From positions 16,408,891 through 16,472,890 of the forward strand of contig NC_049905.1 in the NCBI RefSeq assembly GCF_001411555.2: DNA of 64,000 nucleotides, read 5' to 3'. The position numbers and the translations under genes were made by a program. Source of the DNA: Juglans regia (Eukaryota; Streptophyta; Magnoliopsida; Fagales; Juglandaceae). Positions 34,916 through 46,830 of the stretch are shown here, one piece after another. The notes under the pieces were generated by a model that did not search any database, was not told where the DNA came from, and saw nothing but the letters and a program-made list of their open reading frames with translations. Within the stretch, counting starts at the first letter, position 1; each line of letters opens with the position of its first letter.

Positions 34916-35505
34916 AATATATATGACTATAGTTATCATAATTTATAATAGCTATTGCTATATAGTAACTTTATATCATACTTACACTATAGTAGCTATA
35001 TAACTAATAAATACTATATATAGTACTTATTAATATATATTAATCATATTAACATGTATACTACTTATCATAACTTATGATAGTAACGTATATGAATATA
35101 GTTATCATAACTTATAATAACAATGGCTATATAGTACTATAGTAGCTATATAACTAATAAGTACCATATATATAACTTATTAATATATATTAACTAAATA
35201 AACTTGTACAGTTATCATAACTTATAATAGTAACTAGTAACTATAGGTAGTGTTATAAAATTATATAACGTATATGAGTATAGTTACCATAACTTATATA
35301 TAGTAGCTATATAATTAAGTGTTTATAATATATACTAGGTACTTAGTATGTTATAGGTAATAGAATAAGTATATTACAATAATATACTAAATATATTAAA
35401 TAAAAGTATTATAATACTATTATTAGTTTTATTTTTATACTTTTGTACTTTGTAATATTAGTATTATTATATATTACCATTAGTAATATAATTAGAAATA
35501 TATTA
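34916..35505. repeat. AT-rich core repeats of CACTA2
   Basis: Imperfect repeats of AGTTATCATAACTTATAATA and TAGTAGCTATATAACTAATA with TATATATTAA spacers. It occupies the same place between tnpD and the accessory gene as the minisatellite of CACTA1. Confidence 0.7.
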
Positions 35506-35509
35506 GTAC

Positions 35510-36280
35510 AATAACCGATCGAACTAATTTCATGTCGGTTTGAACAACATTTATTAGTATAACAATCGTTCGAACGGATATTTATCCCGTTCAAACAAGA
35601 CGTCATGGTCATCATATACCCAGTTCTAATACAATGCCATAAATCACTTCAGTTCGAACCAGCAGCCGTTGAGAGCAATGATTTCGCCCTTTATCTCCAC
35701 CCCGAAAACAACCATTTAACCACCGTAACAAACCTGCATTTGAACTTCTAAGAGGTATGGGTCAAGTCTCCACATCTATTGTTTGGTTTTATGTTCGAAT
35801 GAGTTATGTTTTTTTTTTTGGGGTTATAGATTTCAAATCGGAAAACACCAAAATAATCGGAAATCCCCCATTTTGGTGTTTTCCCTAGAAATAACACAAA
35901 AATAATCGGTAGAAATAATTGAGCTTCACTCCTTAATCATTTATACAGATTATAACAAAGGATAACATATAGATTGGATTTTTTCGTTCGGGGCTGAGTC
36001 GACTCAGCCATGGCTATTTTGCTTGTTCCCATTCGAAGGACTCTAGTTCGTTCGAATGCTCAGTTGCCAAACAGATATATTTTGGTTCTAACAAAATAAA
36101 TTTGTTCAAATGAACACAAATTGTCAGTTCGAATGAACATAACAATCCTTTCGAATAGATTTTCCTAGTTCAAACATAATATGTTTCGTTCAAACTAATT
36201 ATTTCAATTCGGTTCAATATAGTATAATTCTTCAATAATATAATTTAAATTTTACCGTTAATTCTATTCTAACTTTCCTT
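35510..36280. repeat. Internal TTCGAAC-like cluster of CACTA2 and accessory-gene leader
   Basis: Decayed motifs (CGATCGAACT, CGTTCGAACGG, CCGTTCAAAC, AGTTCGAACC, GTTCGAATG, CATTCGAAGG) are scattered between 35515 and 36190, with a T-run near 35810 and CAAAATAATCGG repeats at 35850-35905. Non-coding. Confidence 0.65.
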
Positions 36281-36376
36281 GTGGTTAAACAGTATTCTAA
36301 AGGCATCCAACGGAAGAAATCGTGTAGAGATCAGATCGGCCAAAGTAGTGGAGCAGCTTGTGCTCAGGAGACGAGG
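36281..36376 (+). pseudogene. CACTA2 accessory gene, 5' segment (split by Gypsy insertion)
   Basis: Encodes a basic N-terminus, GIQRKKSCRDQIGQSS then GAACAQETR, up to the target duplication CGAGG at 36372-36376. The reading frame continues without shift in the segment starting at 47477, which shows that the Gypsy element inserted into this gene. The basic start resembles that of the CACTA1 homologue. Confidence 0.7.
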
Positions 36377-38656
36377 TGTAACGCCCCAAACCCGGGTGGC
36401 TTGGAGAATTACTACTTGTCACTCATAGACATGTCTCCTAACACATCCAAAGAAAAATTCTCGAAAAACTTTATAAATGAAATCAATCTAAAATCTTCTC
36501 AATAATCTCATTACAAACTCCACATAAACTTTAATGCAATAATAATAAATCAAAGGGGTCCATAACCTCCCGGTAATAGTAACATACCAAACTGAAAACA
36601 CCATAGGTCCTACTAAACCCAAACATATAATTAAAACTCAAAGGCATTAAAAACTAAGAACATCAAGAGTCCTCATTCCAACTACATCCCCTCAGCTTAA
36701 CCATGATCACCAAACTAATCCAGGTCCTCATTTGGACTCTCCACATCATCTGAAAAATATTATCATGATAGGGGGTGAGTTATCACAACTCAGTAAGCAG
36801 AAATCATATGCTAGCGTGCAAACATGAGCATTTATAAAGTAGAGTATGCAGAATAAAATATTTTCCAGAGTTATCATGCAGAACAGAACATATTTTCAAA
36901 ATAACAGAGCGATGGTTTTAAAACAAGTAAAACCCATGGTACTTTGGCATAACATAAACTGAGTATCATCATCAGATCAAAACAGAGCATCAAACAGAGC
37001 AGAGACCATGTTTCACCCCCGTGGTAGGGTTGTGCTAACCCCGGTGGCCAAACCAGGCAGAGACAGAGGTGAAATCTTTCCTTTATTCTTCTCGGAGCCC
37101 CGAGTGTGCACACAGGAAAGACCACAATAAAACCACTTTGTTTCCAAAGTGGGTGCACTCAGAGACAGAGAAGTTGGTACCAACCCAAACAGAGCAGAGC
37201 ATAACAGAGCAGAGCAGAGCAAAGCAGAGACAGAGTCAGATACGAAACCAGTACACCATGCCAAAGGTTTTCAGATATTATATCAAAATAATACAGAGTA
37301 CCAAAACAGAATCAGAACAGTTTACACACGCTGAACACAAAAGCCAGAACAAATAAATGCACAACTTTTCATATTCTCAATATCGCTCTTTTTTCAGATT
37401 TCAGAAATCACATGACAGAATTTAGCTCATGTCTACACAATGCATGTCAGAATATATTTTTCCTTTTTCACACAGATTTCATGAATAATGCAGATAGGTG
37501 ACCGAGGTTGATCTTTGTTTTCACAAGTTCCCAACACAACACAAATTATGCAAGTTTTCATAAAATCAACCTCAGTCTTATTAGCTTGTATAAAACCCAG
37601 CATAGGAACCCCGCTTACCTGACTCCTGCAGCGTATTATCTAAGCCTTGAAAATGATCTCTATCAATCTCGTCACCTATTCATAAAAATAATATAGATAC
37701 GCTGAGTATTAAATGATAATCGATATAACGTCCATCTAATAATTAACACTCATATTCTCAACCCATAGTATAGCAAAAACAACTCACTAATACTACTAAT
37801 AGTAATTTGGACAGCCCACAATTCAACCCGAAAATACCATATTCTAATTTTTAACAATTACCAAAACACCCACCAAAATCCACGTCAAACACAAATAACC
37901 AAAATATCAACCCCACCTCAAAGGCCCCTAACTCCAAGCAATCATCACAACTCAACCACAATGCAGCTCCAACTATTAATCTCCACTCCCAACGGTCAAA
38001 TAGAAACCCATATAGCACAAAAACAGCCCCCAAACAAACCCAAGCATTACTCGATTTACTGCTCGACCAACCCAAAACAATTCACAATTTCAAGCCAATT
38101 CCAACACAAAGTGTTTGTTAATTCACAAAAAGTGTCCGAGAACTCACAATACACCTCCAAATATTTCATTGAAGTGAAATAAATTGACTTGAGGTGAAGT
38201 GTGTGTGCGTGCGCGTAAGACCGAGACCGAGCATGGCTTACCAGTGAAAGAAAAGAATAGATTCTCTGGAATTAGCTTCACTGATTACACGAGAAACTGA
38301 AAGTCCAATAACTAGGAATCACAAGTCACGGAAACTCAAGAACCGACGAAAATACAACTCAAACTCACGGCAACCAAAAACTGCAGAAATGAGGATAAAA
38401 TCAAAATAAATTTGAAGAAGAACTGCATGAGTATGATACGGCATTGAGAAAATCCAGCAAAGGTTTCAATGCTTACCCGAAACTCACCAACCCGAAATAC
38501 TCCCACGCACAGCAACCAGAAAACTCACAAAATGCTACTCAAAACTCACGGCCAAAACAGAAACTGCAGAAACAGAGGATAAAACAAACCAAATACTAAG
38601 GATCAGAATCTGCACAATTTCAGTATATGAAACCGAAACCTAAAGGGATGAGAAGG
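36377..38656 (-). repeat. Minus-oriented LTR portion of the chimeric Gypsy
   Basis: 36377-38009 is the inverted copy of 38655-40287. 38010-38433 appears to be the adjoining LTR sequence. 38434-38656 matches 46831-47054 in the same orientation (GATACGGCATTGAGAAAATC). If contiguous, the complete LTR is about 2.7 kb. It breaks off before the LTR start at GAGAAGG (38656), joined to the plus-oriented arm with about 2 bp of shared GG. Confidence 0.85.
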
Positions 38657-40287
38657 TTTCTATTTGACCGTTGGGAGTGGAGATTAATAGTTGGAGCTGC
38701 ATTGTGGTTGAGTTGTGATGATTGCTTGGAGTTAGGGGCCTTTGAGGTGGGGTTGATATTTTGGTTATTTGTGTTTGACGTTGATTTTGGTGGGTGTTTT
38801 GGTAATTGTTAAAATTAGAATATGGTATTTTCGGGTTGAAATGCGGGCTGTCCAAATTACTATTAGTAGTATTAGTGAGTTGTTTTTGCTATACTATGGG
38901 TTGAGAATATGAGTGTTAATTATTAGATGGACGTTATATCAATTATCATTTAATACTCAGCGTATCTATATTATTTTTATGAATAGGTGACGAGATTGAT
39001 AGAGATCATTTTCAAGGCTTAGATAATACGCTGCAGGAGTCAGGTAAGCGGGGTTCCTATGCTGGGTTTTATACAAGCTAATAAGACTGAGGTTGATTTT
39101 ATGAAAACTTGCATAATTTGTGTTGTGTTGGGAACTTGTGAAAACAAAGATCAACCTCGGTCACTTATCTGCATTATTCATGAAATCTGTGTGAAAAAGG
39201 AAAAATATATTCTGACATGCATTGTGTAGACATGAGCTAAATTCTGTCATGTGGTTTCTGAAATCTGGAAAAAGAGCGATATTGAGAATATGAAAAGTTG
39301 TGCATTTATTTTGTTCTGGCTTTTGTGTTCAGCGTGTGTAAACTGTTCTGATTCTGTTTTGGTACTCTGTATTATTTTGATATAACATCTGAAAACCTTT
39401 GGCATGGTGTACTGGTTTTCGTATCTGACTCTGTCTCTGCTTTGCTCTGCTCTGCTCTGTTATGCTCTGCTCTATTTGGGTTGGTACCAACTTCTCTGTC
39501 TCTGAGTGCACCCACTTTGGAAACAAAGTGGTTTTATTGTGGTCTTTCCTGTGTGCACACTCGGGGCTCCGAGAAGAATAAAGGAAAGATTTCACCTCTG
39601 TCTCTGCCTGGTTTGGCCACCGGGGTTAGCACAACCCTACCACGGGGGTGAAACATGGTCTCTGCTCTGTTTGATGCTCTGTTTTGATCTGATGATGATA
39701 CTCAGTTTATGTTATGCCAAAGTACCATGGGTTTTACTTGTTTTAAAACCATCGCTCTGTTATTTTGAAAATATGTTCTGTTCTGCATGATAACTCTGGA
39801 AAATATTTTATTCTGCATACTCTACTTTATAAATGCTCATGTTTGCACGCTAGCATATGATTTCTGCTTACTGAGTTGTGATAACTCACCCCCTATCATG
39901 ATAATATTTTTCAGATGATGTGGAGAGTCCAAATGAGGACCTGGATTAGATTGGTGAACATGGTTAAGCTGAGGAGATGTAGTTGGAATAAGGACTCTTG
40001 ATGTTCTTAGTTTTTAATGCCTTTGAGTTTTAATTATAGGTTTGGGTTTAGTAGGACCTATGGTGTTTTCAGTTTGGTATGTTACTATTACCGGGAGGTT
40101 ATGGACCCCTTTGATTTATTATTATTGCATTAAAGTTTATGTGGAGTTTGTAATGAGATATTTGAGAAGATTTTAGATTGATTTCATTTATAAAGTTTTT
40201 GGAGAATTTTTCTTTGGATGTGTTAGGAGACATGTTTAAGAGTGACAAGTAGTAATTCTCCAAGCCACCCGGGTTTGGGGCGTTACA
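38655..40287 (+). repeat. Plus-oriented LTR portion (3' 1.6 kb) serving as 5' LTR
   Basis: Inverted copy of 36377-38009, ending CCCGGGTTTGGGGCGTTACA at 40287 directly before the PBS. The first part of the LTR, including its TG start, is absent here and replaced by the oppositely oriented portion. Confidence 0.88.
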
Positions 40288-40289
40288 TT

Positions 40290-40301
40290 TGGTATCAGAG
40301 C
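40290..40301 (+). promoter_or_regulatory. Primer binding site (initiator tRNA-Met type)
   Basis: TGGTATCAGAGC, two bases after the LTR end at 40287, is the usual complement of the 3' end of plant initiator tRNA-Met. A leader without genes follows to 40773. Confidence 0.9.
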
Positions 40302-40773
40302 CAGGTTTGAATTCTGCATACTATAAACCTTGGAGGTTTAGATTTCTGTGGGTTCATAGGAGGTAAAGATTTTAGAGTATAGATAGTGATTAAGAAGTCA
40401 TTTTCAGATTTATTATGATAGTAAAGCGAACTATAGGATTGAATATTGTTGATGTGGAAAGTCTTAGAATTCGCAGGCTTTAGGAATAGCCATGAGGTGT
40501 GGTATTTCAGAGGTCTATGAACTAAGTTCATGTTGATTAAGGTTTAGTTTAATAACGGAGCCTTCTGAAGTAGTTAAATGGGTTTAAGTATTAGTTTTTG
40601 GAAATTTACTATTACTACGGTTATATGTACTTTTCTATTCTCCATTATGAGTATTCTTATAGTTTTGAGTTATAATATATACGTTTTGTTTTTACAAATA
40701 CCACTAAATTTTCTATGTTCTTATAAACTCTATTTTGAAGCGTTGATTAAAAATTCAAGTTATTTTTGTCAGG

Positions 40774-41854
40774 ATGCCACCTCGTCGTAGAGAACGAAGC
40801 ATGTCGGATCTGAATGCGAATGAGAACGAAAGGGAAGCAAACCCGAGTGCTTCCGACGTATTACGAGCAGCTGCACATCAATTAATTGATGACCTTGTGC
40901 AGAATCCCGCGGGTCGCCAGCGTAATTTCAATGAAGGGGGTTGTACTGTTGAGCAATTCAATCGAATGCACCCTCATTTATTTGATGGGAGAGGCGATCC
41001 AACTTTGGCCGAGGATTGGATTCAGGACATTGAGGAGATTTTGCGAGTCCTAACCTGTACTGAGGAGCAAAAGGTGGCATACGCCACATTCAAGCTTACT
41101 GGGGAAGCGAAGAGGTGGTGGATCTCTGAAAGGACCATCAGAGAAGCAGAGGGGACAGAGATAATCAGTTGGCTGCACTTCAAGCAGATCTTTCTGGAGC
41201 GCTTCTTCCCTAGCTCTTTCCGTGAGGACAAGGCTATGGAATTTGCCACTTTGGTTCAGGGAACTATGACGGTACATCAGTATGCTGCTAGGTTTACTGA
41301 GTTATCCCGTTTTGCTACTTATTTGATTCCCGATGAGGAAAAGAAGGCACGCAAATTTGAGCAAGGACTGAATGAGAAACTGTATGTGCGTGTGGTGGGT
41401 TTCTAGATTCGGAACTTCTTAGAGTTGGTGAACAAAGCAACAATTTTTGAAAGAACCCTTCAAAGAAGTGTTGCGTTGCATGAGCAGAGGAAGAGGACTA
41501 CTCCTACTGGGTACCAGTCTGGCATGGAACAGGGACCATGGAAAAGGAGGAGTGAAGGTAGCAGTTCAGGAAAAAGGCCGGTTCCGAGTAATTAGCAGCC
41601 CTACCAGTGTAGGACATGCAACCAAGTGCACTCCGGAGAGTGCAGAAAAGGGGCGGGATCGTGTTTTCGTTGTGGCAAATCAGGACATTACATCAGGGAT
41701 TGCCCAATGCAAAATAGGAGCAACCAGACGTTCATACCGCCATCTCAGAGGAATGAAGTATCAGCCCGGGGCAACAATCAACGTCCTACTGCGCCTGCTC
41801 GAGTCTTTGCACTGACACCTGGAGAGGTTGAGGGTAGGAATGACGTGATCACTG
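40774..41854 (+). pseudogene. Gypsy gag: capsid and zinc knuckles, two in-frame stops
   Basis: The open frame from MPPRRRERSMSD to 41406 carries the retrotrans_gag capsid domain (about residues 60-205; LFDGRGDPTLAEDWIQDIEE, FKQIFLERFFPSSFREDKAM, LVQGTMTVHQYAARFTELSR). TAG stops at 41404 and about 41593 would both be CAG before one C-to-T change. The same frame continues to a CX2CX4HX4C zinc knuckle, CFRCGKSGHYIRDC (about 41669-41710), preceded by CRTCNQVHSGEC. Gag forms the virus-like particle and packages RNA. The frame leads into protease after a 120-nt interruption. Confidence 0.9.
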
Positions 41855-41974
41855 GTACGACTCTTTTGTTTTGCTTTAAGGATTTATAATGTTTATGATT
41901 TTCTTTTCTTTGATTGGTTCTGGTTAAGACCTTGAATATTCTTGGTTCATGGATGAGTTTGCATGTGATCACAG
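41855..41974 (+). other. Possible 120-nt GT-AG intron between gag and protease
   Basis: Starts G|GTACGACTC and ends GTGATCACAG|GTACTC. The sequence GTGATCACTGGTAC at the start is echoed by GTGATCACAGGTAC at the end, as from a local duplication. Read through, it contains stops (TAA at 41887). Removed, the frame joins DVITG to [16 protein letters not shown], the normal Gypsy transition into the protease. T-rich stretches (TTTTCTTTTCTTTGATTGG) lie inside. Splicing is inferred. Confidence 0.45.
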
Positions 41975-44164
41975 GTACTCTTTCTTTGTTTTCTAATAAT
42001 GCTATTGTGTTATTTGACTCGGGAGCGACACATTCTTTTGTTTCCACGGTGTACTCTAAATTTTGCACTTTAGATGCTGAAAGGTTGAGGAACAAGTTAG
42101 TAGTTGCGACCCCAACAGGGAATTCTGTAGTCTGTAGTGAGATGTTACCTGGATGCCCTCTTTCTATAGAGGGAAGACTGATGCCAGCAGATTTAATAGT
42201 TTTCCACATGGTTGGGTTTGATGTGATTTTGGGTATGGATTGGCTGGCTTCCTACCACGCCAGTATTGATTGTGCTAAAAAGGAAGTGGTGTTCAGGCCC
42301 CCTAATGAAGGTGAATTTCGGTTCACAGGGTCGAAAGTGAGGTTGGCTCCACCCATCATTTCTGCCATTCAGGTAGGAAAACTGTTGCGTGATGGTTGTC
42401 AGGGATTCTTAGCCTGTGTGGTTGAAGCACCAACAGAAGAGTTGAAGTTGGAACAGATACCTATTGTGAGAGATTATCCAGAGGTCTTCCCTGAAGACTT
42501 ATCGGGACTTCCACCCGAGCGGGAGGTAGAGTTTGCTATTGAGTTAATTCCAGGCACGGCACCCCTTTCGAAAGCACCTTATCGCATGGCGCCGTCTGAA
42601 TTAGCGGAACTCAAAGAGCAGTTGCAAGATTTGTTAGACAAGGGTTTCATCAGGCCCAGTGTTTCACCTTGGGGAGCTCCAGTTCTTTTTGTGAAGAAGA
42701 AGGATGGATCGATGAGAATGTGTATCGATTATAGGGAACTTAATCGGGTGACCATAAAGAATAAGTACCCGCTACCCCGTATAGAAGATTTGTTTGATCA
42801 GCTTCAGGGTGCTCAAGTATTTTCGAAGATTGATCTTCGATCGGGTTACCACCAGTTGAAGATCAGAGCTGAAGACGTGGCTAAGACGGCATTCAGGACC
42901 CGTTATGGCCATTATGAGTTTTTGGTCATGCCTTTTGGCTTGACTAATGCCCCAGCAGTATTTATGGACTTGATGAATAGGGTGTTCCATGAGTTTTTGG
43001 ATAAGTTTGTGGTTGTCTTTATTGATGATATACTGATTTACTCCAAAAGTGAAACCGAGCATGAAGAACATTTGAAGTTGGTACTTGGGACACTCAGAGA
43101 CAAGCATGGATTTCGTGACAGGTCTACCAAGGACCGTAAGCGGGCAAGATGCTATATGGGTGATCGTGGATCGCTTAACGAAGACCGCCCATTTTGTGCC
43201 CATTAAAGTTTCTTATAAACTAGAGAAGCTAGTTGAACTGTATGTGCGGGAGATAGTGAAGTTACATGGAGTGCCGGTATCCATTGTGTCGGATAGAGAT
43301 CCTCGTTTTACCTCTAAGTTCTGGCGAAGCTTACAAGAGGCAATGGGTACTCAGTTAAGTTTCAGTACTGCTTTTCACCCTCAGACAGATGGACAATCAG
43401 AAAGAACTATTCAGATTTTAGAAGACATGTTGAGGGCATGCTTGATGGACTTCAAGGGATCTTGGATGCAACATTTATCATTGGTTGAGTTTGCATATAA
43501 CAATAGCTTCCAGGCTAGCATTGGGATGGCACCTTATGAGGTTTTGTATGGCAGGAGATGTAGGTCTCCTTTGTATTGGGATGAAGTAGGCGAAAGAAAA
43601 CTTCTAGGGCCAGAGATTATTCAGCAGACCACAGAAAAGATAGATATCATTCGGGCTAGAATGAAAGCAGCTCAAAGCCGACAGAAGAGCTATGCAGATA
43701 AACGCCGCTGTCAGTTAGAGTTTGCGATGGGAGATAAGGTATTCTTGAGAATTTCACCAATGAAAGGAGTTATGAGATTCGGAAAGAAAGGTAAGTTGAG
43801 TCCTAGATACATTGGGCCGTTTGAGATTCTTGATCGGATTGGACCGGTGGCGTACAGGGTGGCTCTACCACCGGCGTTCTCGGGAGTGCATAATGTGTTC
43901 CATGTGTCCATGTTGAGGAAGTATATACATGACCCCACTCACATCATAGATCATGAACCCTTGCAGGTTCAAGAGGACCTGACCTACACCGAGGAACCAT
44001 TGCGGATTCTGGACAGGAAAGAGCAAGTGTTACGGAATCGAACTATTTCTTTGGTTAAAGTATTGTGGAATAATCATGCTATCAATGAAGCATCATGGGA
44101 ATTCGAGGAAGAGATGCGAGTCAAGTATCCTCACTTGTTCGAAGAGAATTCTTATAGCTTGTAG
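41975..44164 (+). pseudogene. Gypsy pol with internal deletion: protease, RT, integrase core, chromodomain
   Basis: Protease has [12 protein letters not shown] (catalytic D). RT starts with a [16 protein letters not shown] linker and shows [35 protein letters not shown] and the catalytic [12 protein letters not shown] (about 43010-43050). At 43105-43107, after GTLRDK, the sequence jumps with a 2-bp CA overlap to the integrase core [19 protein letters not shown], losing about 1.2 kb (RT end, RNase H, integrase zinc finger) and shifting frame. The rest stays open to 44164: [27 protein letters not shown], a [20 protein letters not shown] block and a C-terminal chromodomain ([39 protein letters not shown]). 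The chromodomain marks a chromovirus; a Tekay/Del-like clade is likely from the long LTR. Confidence 0.92.
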
Positions 44165-44189
44165 CGAATTCCGAGGATGGAATTCTTGT

Positions 44190-44202
44190 AAGGGGAGGAG
44201 GA
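44190..44202 (+). promoter_or_regulatory. Polypurine tract
   Basis: AAGGGGAGGAGGA immediately before the LTR start TGTAAGGCCCAG at 44203. It primes plus-strand DNA synthesis. Confidence 0.88.
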
Positions 44203-44842
44203 TGTAAGGCCCAGTTTCTTCATCAGTGGCCCGGATCAGTGTGTGTAAATGGCCTAGCCATTTTATTGTCTAGTGAGACCACCGAGCGGCGTCGTTTTGG
44301 GAGGTATGTTTATCTCCTCTGTTTTCCGTTTCTTTCTCCCTTCTCTTCCGCAGTTTCGGTTTCTTCCGCACGTCTCTCGCGCACGTCTCCTTCTTTTCTT
44401 TCGGTTTCTTCTTATTTCTTGTTGCTGCGTTAGTCTGTGGGTTCCGATTATCTGCCCTAGTTTCCTCATTGTTGCGGTTTCTCTCTTGCACTGCTTATTA
44501 TTCCAGTGAGTTGCCGTCTGCTACACTCTGTTTTCTCTCCATTTTCACGTTTCTGTTTTCCTCTGCAAGTCAGCGAGCAGTACCTCTCTTTCCTCCATTT
44601 TTTCGACTGGTAAGTGTTTCCTTCTCATCCCTTTAGGTTTCGGTTTCATATACTGAAATTGTGCAGATTCTGATCCTTAGTATTTGGTTTGTTTTATCCT
44701 CTGTTTCTGCAGTTTCTGTTTTGGCCGTGAGTTTTGAGTAGCATTTTGTGAGTTTTCTGGTTGCTGTGCGTGGGAGTATTTCGGGTTGGTGAGTTTCGGG
44801 TAAGCATTGAAACCTTTGCTGGATTTTCTCAATGCCGTATCA
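44203..44842 (+). repeat. First 640 bp of the 3' LTR, plus orientation
   Basis: Begins TGTAAGGCCCAGTTTCTTCA after the PPT and stops at CAATGCCGTATCA, where an inverted pol fragment follows. Its inverted copy is 46831-47471. Open frames in it (44239-44509 and their complements) are LTR sequence, not genes. Confidence 0.9.
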
Positions 44843-46830
44843 GCTGAATAATCTCTGGCCCTAGAAGTTTTCTTTCGCCTACTTCATCCCAATACAAAGG
44901 AGACCTACATCTCCTGCCATACAAAACCTCATAAGGTGCCATCCCAATGCTAGCCTGGAAGCTATTGTTATATGCAAACTCAACCAATGGTAAATGTTGC
45001 ATCCAAGATCCCTTGAAGTCCATCAAGCATGCCCTCAACATGTCTTCTAAAATCTGAATAGTTCTTTCTGATTGTCCATCTGTCTGAGGGTGAAAAGCAG
45101 TACTGAAACTTAACTGAGTACCCATTGCCTCTTGTAAGCTTCGCCAGAACTTAGAGGTAAAACGAGGATCTCTATCCGACACAATGGATACCGGCACTCC
45201 ATGTAACTTCACTATCTCCCGCACATACAGTTCAACTAGCTTCTCTAGTTTATAAGAAACTTTAATGGGCACAAAATGGGCGGTCTTCGTTAAGCGATCC
45301 ACGATCACCCATATAGCATCTTGCCCGCTTACGGTCCTTGGTAGACCTGTCACGAAATCCATGGAGATATGTTCCCATTTCCACTCTGGAATCTGAAGTG
45401 GCTGTAATAATCCTGCAGGTCTCTGGTGTTCCGCCTTCACTTGTTGGTAAGTCAGGCATTGTTCTACAAATTTAGCAATTTCTCTTTTCATGCCATTCCA
45501 CCAAAAGGACTCTCTCAAATCCCGATACATCTTGGTACTCCCTGGGTGAACAGTGTACAAAGAACGGTGTGCCTCTTCAAGAATTAACCTTTTTAGTTCA
45601 TCATCAGCAGGTACGCATACTCTACCCCTAAACCTCAAAACTCCATCCTTGGAAACACAAAAATCAGGTTTGTCCCCGTTTCCGATCCCTTCCATTAGCT
45701 TCACCAACTCTGAGTCCACTTTCTGAGCAGCTTTGATTCTATCTATCAAAGCAGGTTGAACCACTAAACTGGCCATAACAGCATTTGTATCACTAGAAAG
45801 GACTTCAATACCGGCTCTTTCTAAATCCATCAACAACCTATGCTGAGTGGTAAAAGCTGCAACTGTCGATCCCACTGACTTCCTACTTAGAGCGTCGGCT
45901 ACAACATTAGCTTTGCCTGGGTGATAATTAATGGTGCAATCATAATCCTTGATCAACTCAAGCCACCTCCTTTGTCTCATGTTTAATTCTTTTTGGGTAA
46001 AGAAATACTTCAAACTCTTGTGATCCGTATAAATTTCGCACTTTTCCCCATACAAGTAATGTCTCCAAAGCTTAAGTGCAAAAATAACTGCCGCGAGTTC
46101 TAGATCATGAGTGGGATAATTCTGCTCATACACTTTCAATTGGCGTGAGGCATAAGCTATAACCTTCCCATGTTGCATCAGTACACACCCCAAACCAAGC
46201 CTAGAAGCATCGCTATAAACAACAAATCCGCCTCTAGCTGTGGGAACTGTTAACACTGGAGCTGTCACTAATCTCTGTTTCAACTCTTGGAAGCTTTCTT
46301 CACACTTTGCTGTCCATTCAAACTTATTATTTTTCCTGGTGAGTGCAGTGAGAGGAACTGCTATCTTGGAAAACCCATCAATGAATCGACGGTAATACCC
46401 CGCCAATCCCAAGAAGCTTCTAACCTCATGAACATTCTTCGGTGCCGACCAATTAACCACTGCTTCCACTTTTCCTGGGTCTACTGAAATACCATCCTTC
46501 GAAACTACATGTCCCAGAAACGTGATTGAATCAAGCCAAAATTCACACTTCTTCAACTTAGCAAACAGCTGCTTGTCTCTGAGTGTCCCAAGTACCAACT
46601 TCAAATGTTCTTCATGCTCGGTCTCACTTTTGGAGTAAATCAGTATATCATCAATAAAGACAACCACAAACTTATCCAAAAACTCATGGAACACCCTATT
46701 CATCAAGTCCATAAATACTGCTGGGGCGTTAGTCAAGCCAAAAGGCATGACCAAAAACTCATAATGGCCATAACGGGTCCTGAATGCCGTCTTAGCCACG
46801 TCTTCAGCTCTGATCTTCAACTGGTGGTAA
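44843..46830 (-). pseudogene. Inverted pol segment: RT palm to integrase core, open throughout
   Basis: A 2-kb minus-strand segment without stops. It starts within the RT at [16 protein letters not shown], carries [12 protein letters not shown], then the part deleted from the plus copy: the RT connection ([39 protein letters not shown]), RNase H ([56 protein letters not shown]), the integrase zinc finger ([25 protein letters not shown], where the last Cys of HHCC is Tyr) and the core ([24 protein letters not shown]). It ends at [12 protein letters not shown]. The overlap with the plus copy is nearly identical (one visible residue change, SLVEF/PLVEF). The frame reads into LTR sequence at 44842. 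Confidence 0.93.

Noticed and set aside
37851..38812. Paired open frames with a Leu/Phe-rich product (37851-38075 minus, 38627-38812 plus)
   Set aside because: They are the same LTR segment read in the two inverted arms; no evidence of a gene.
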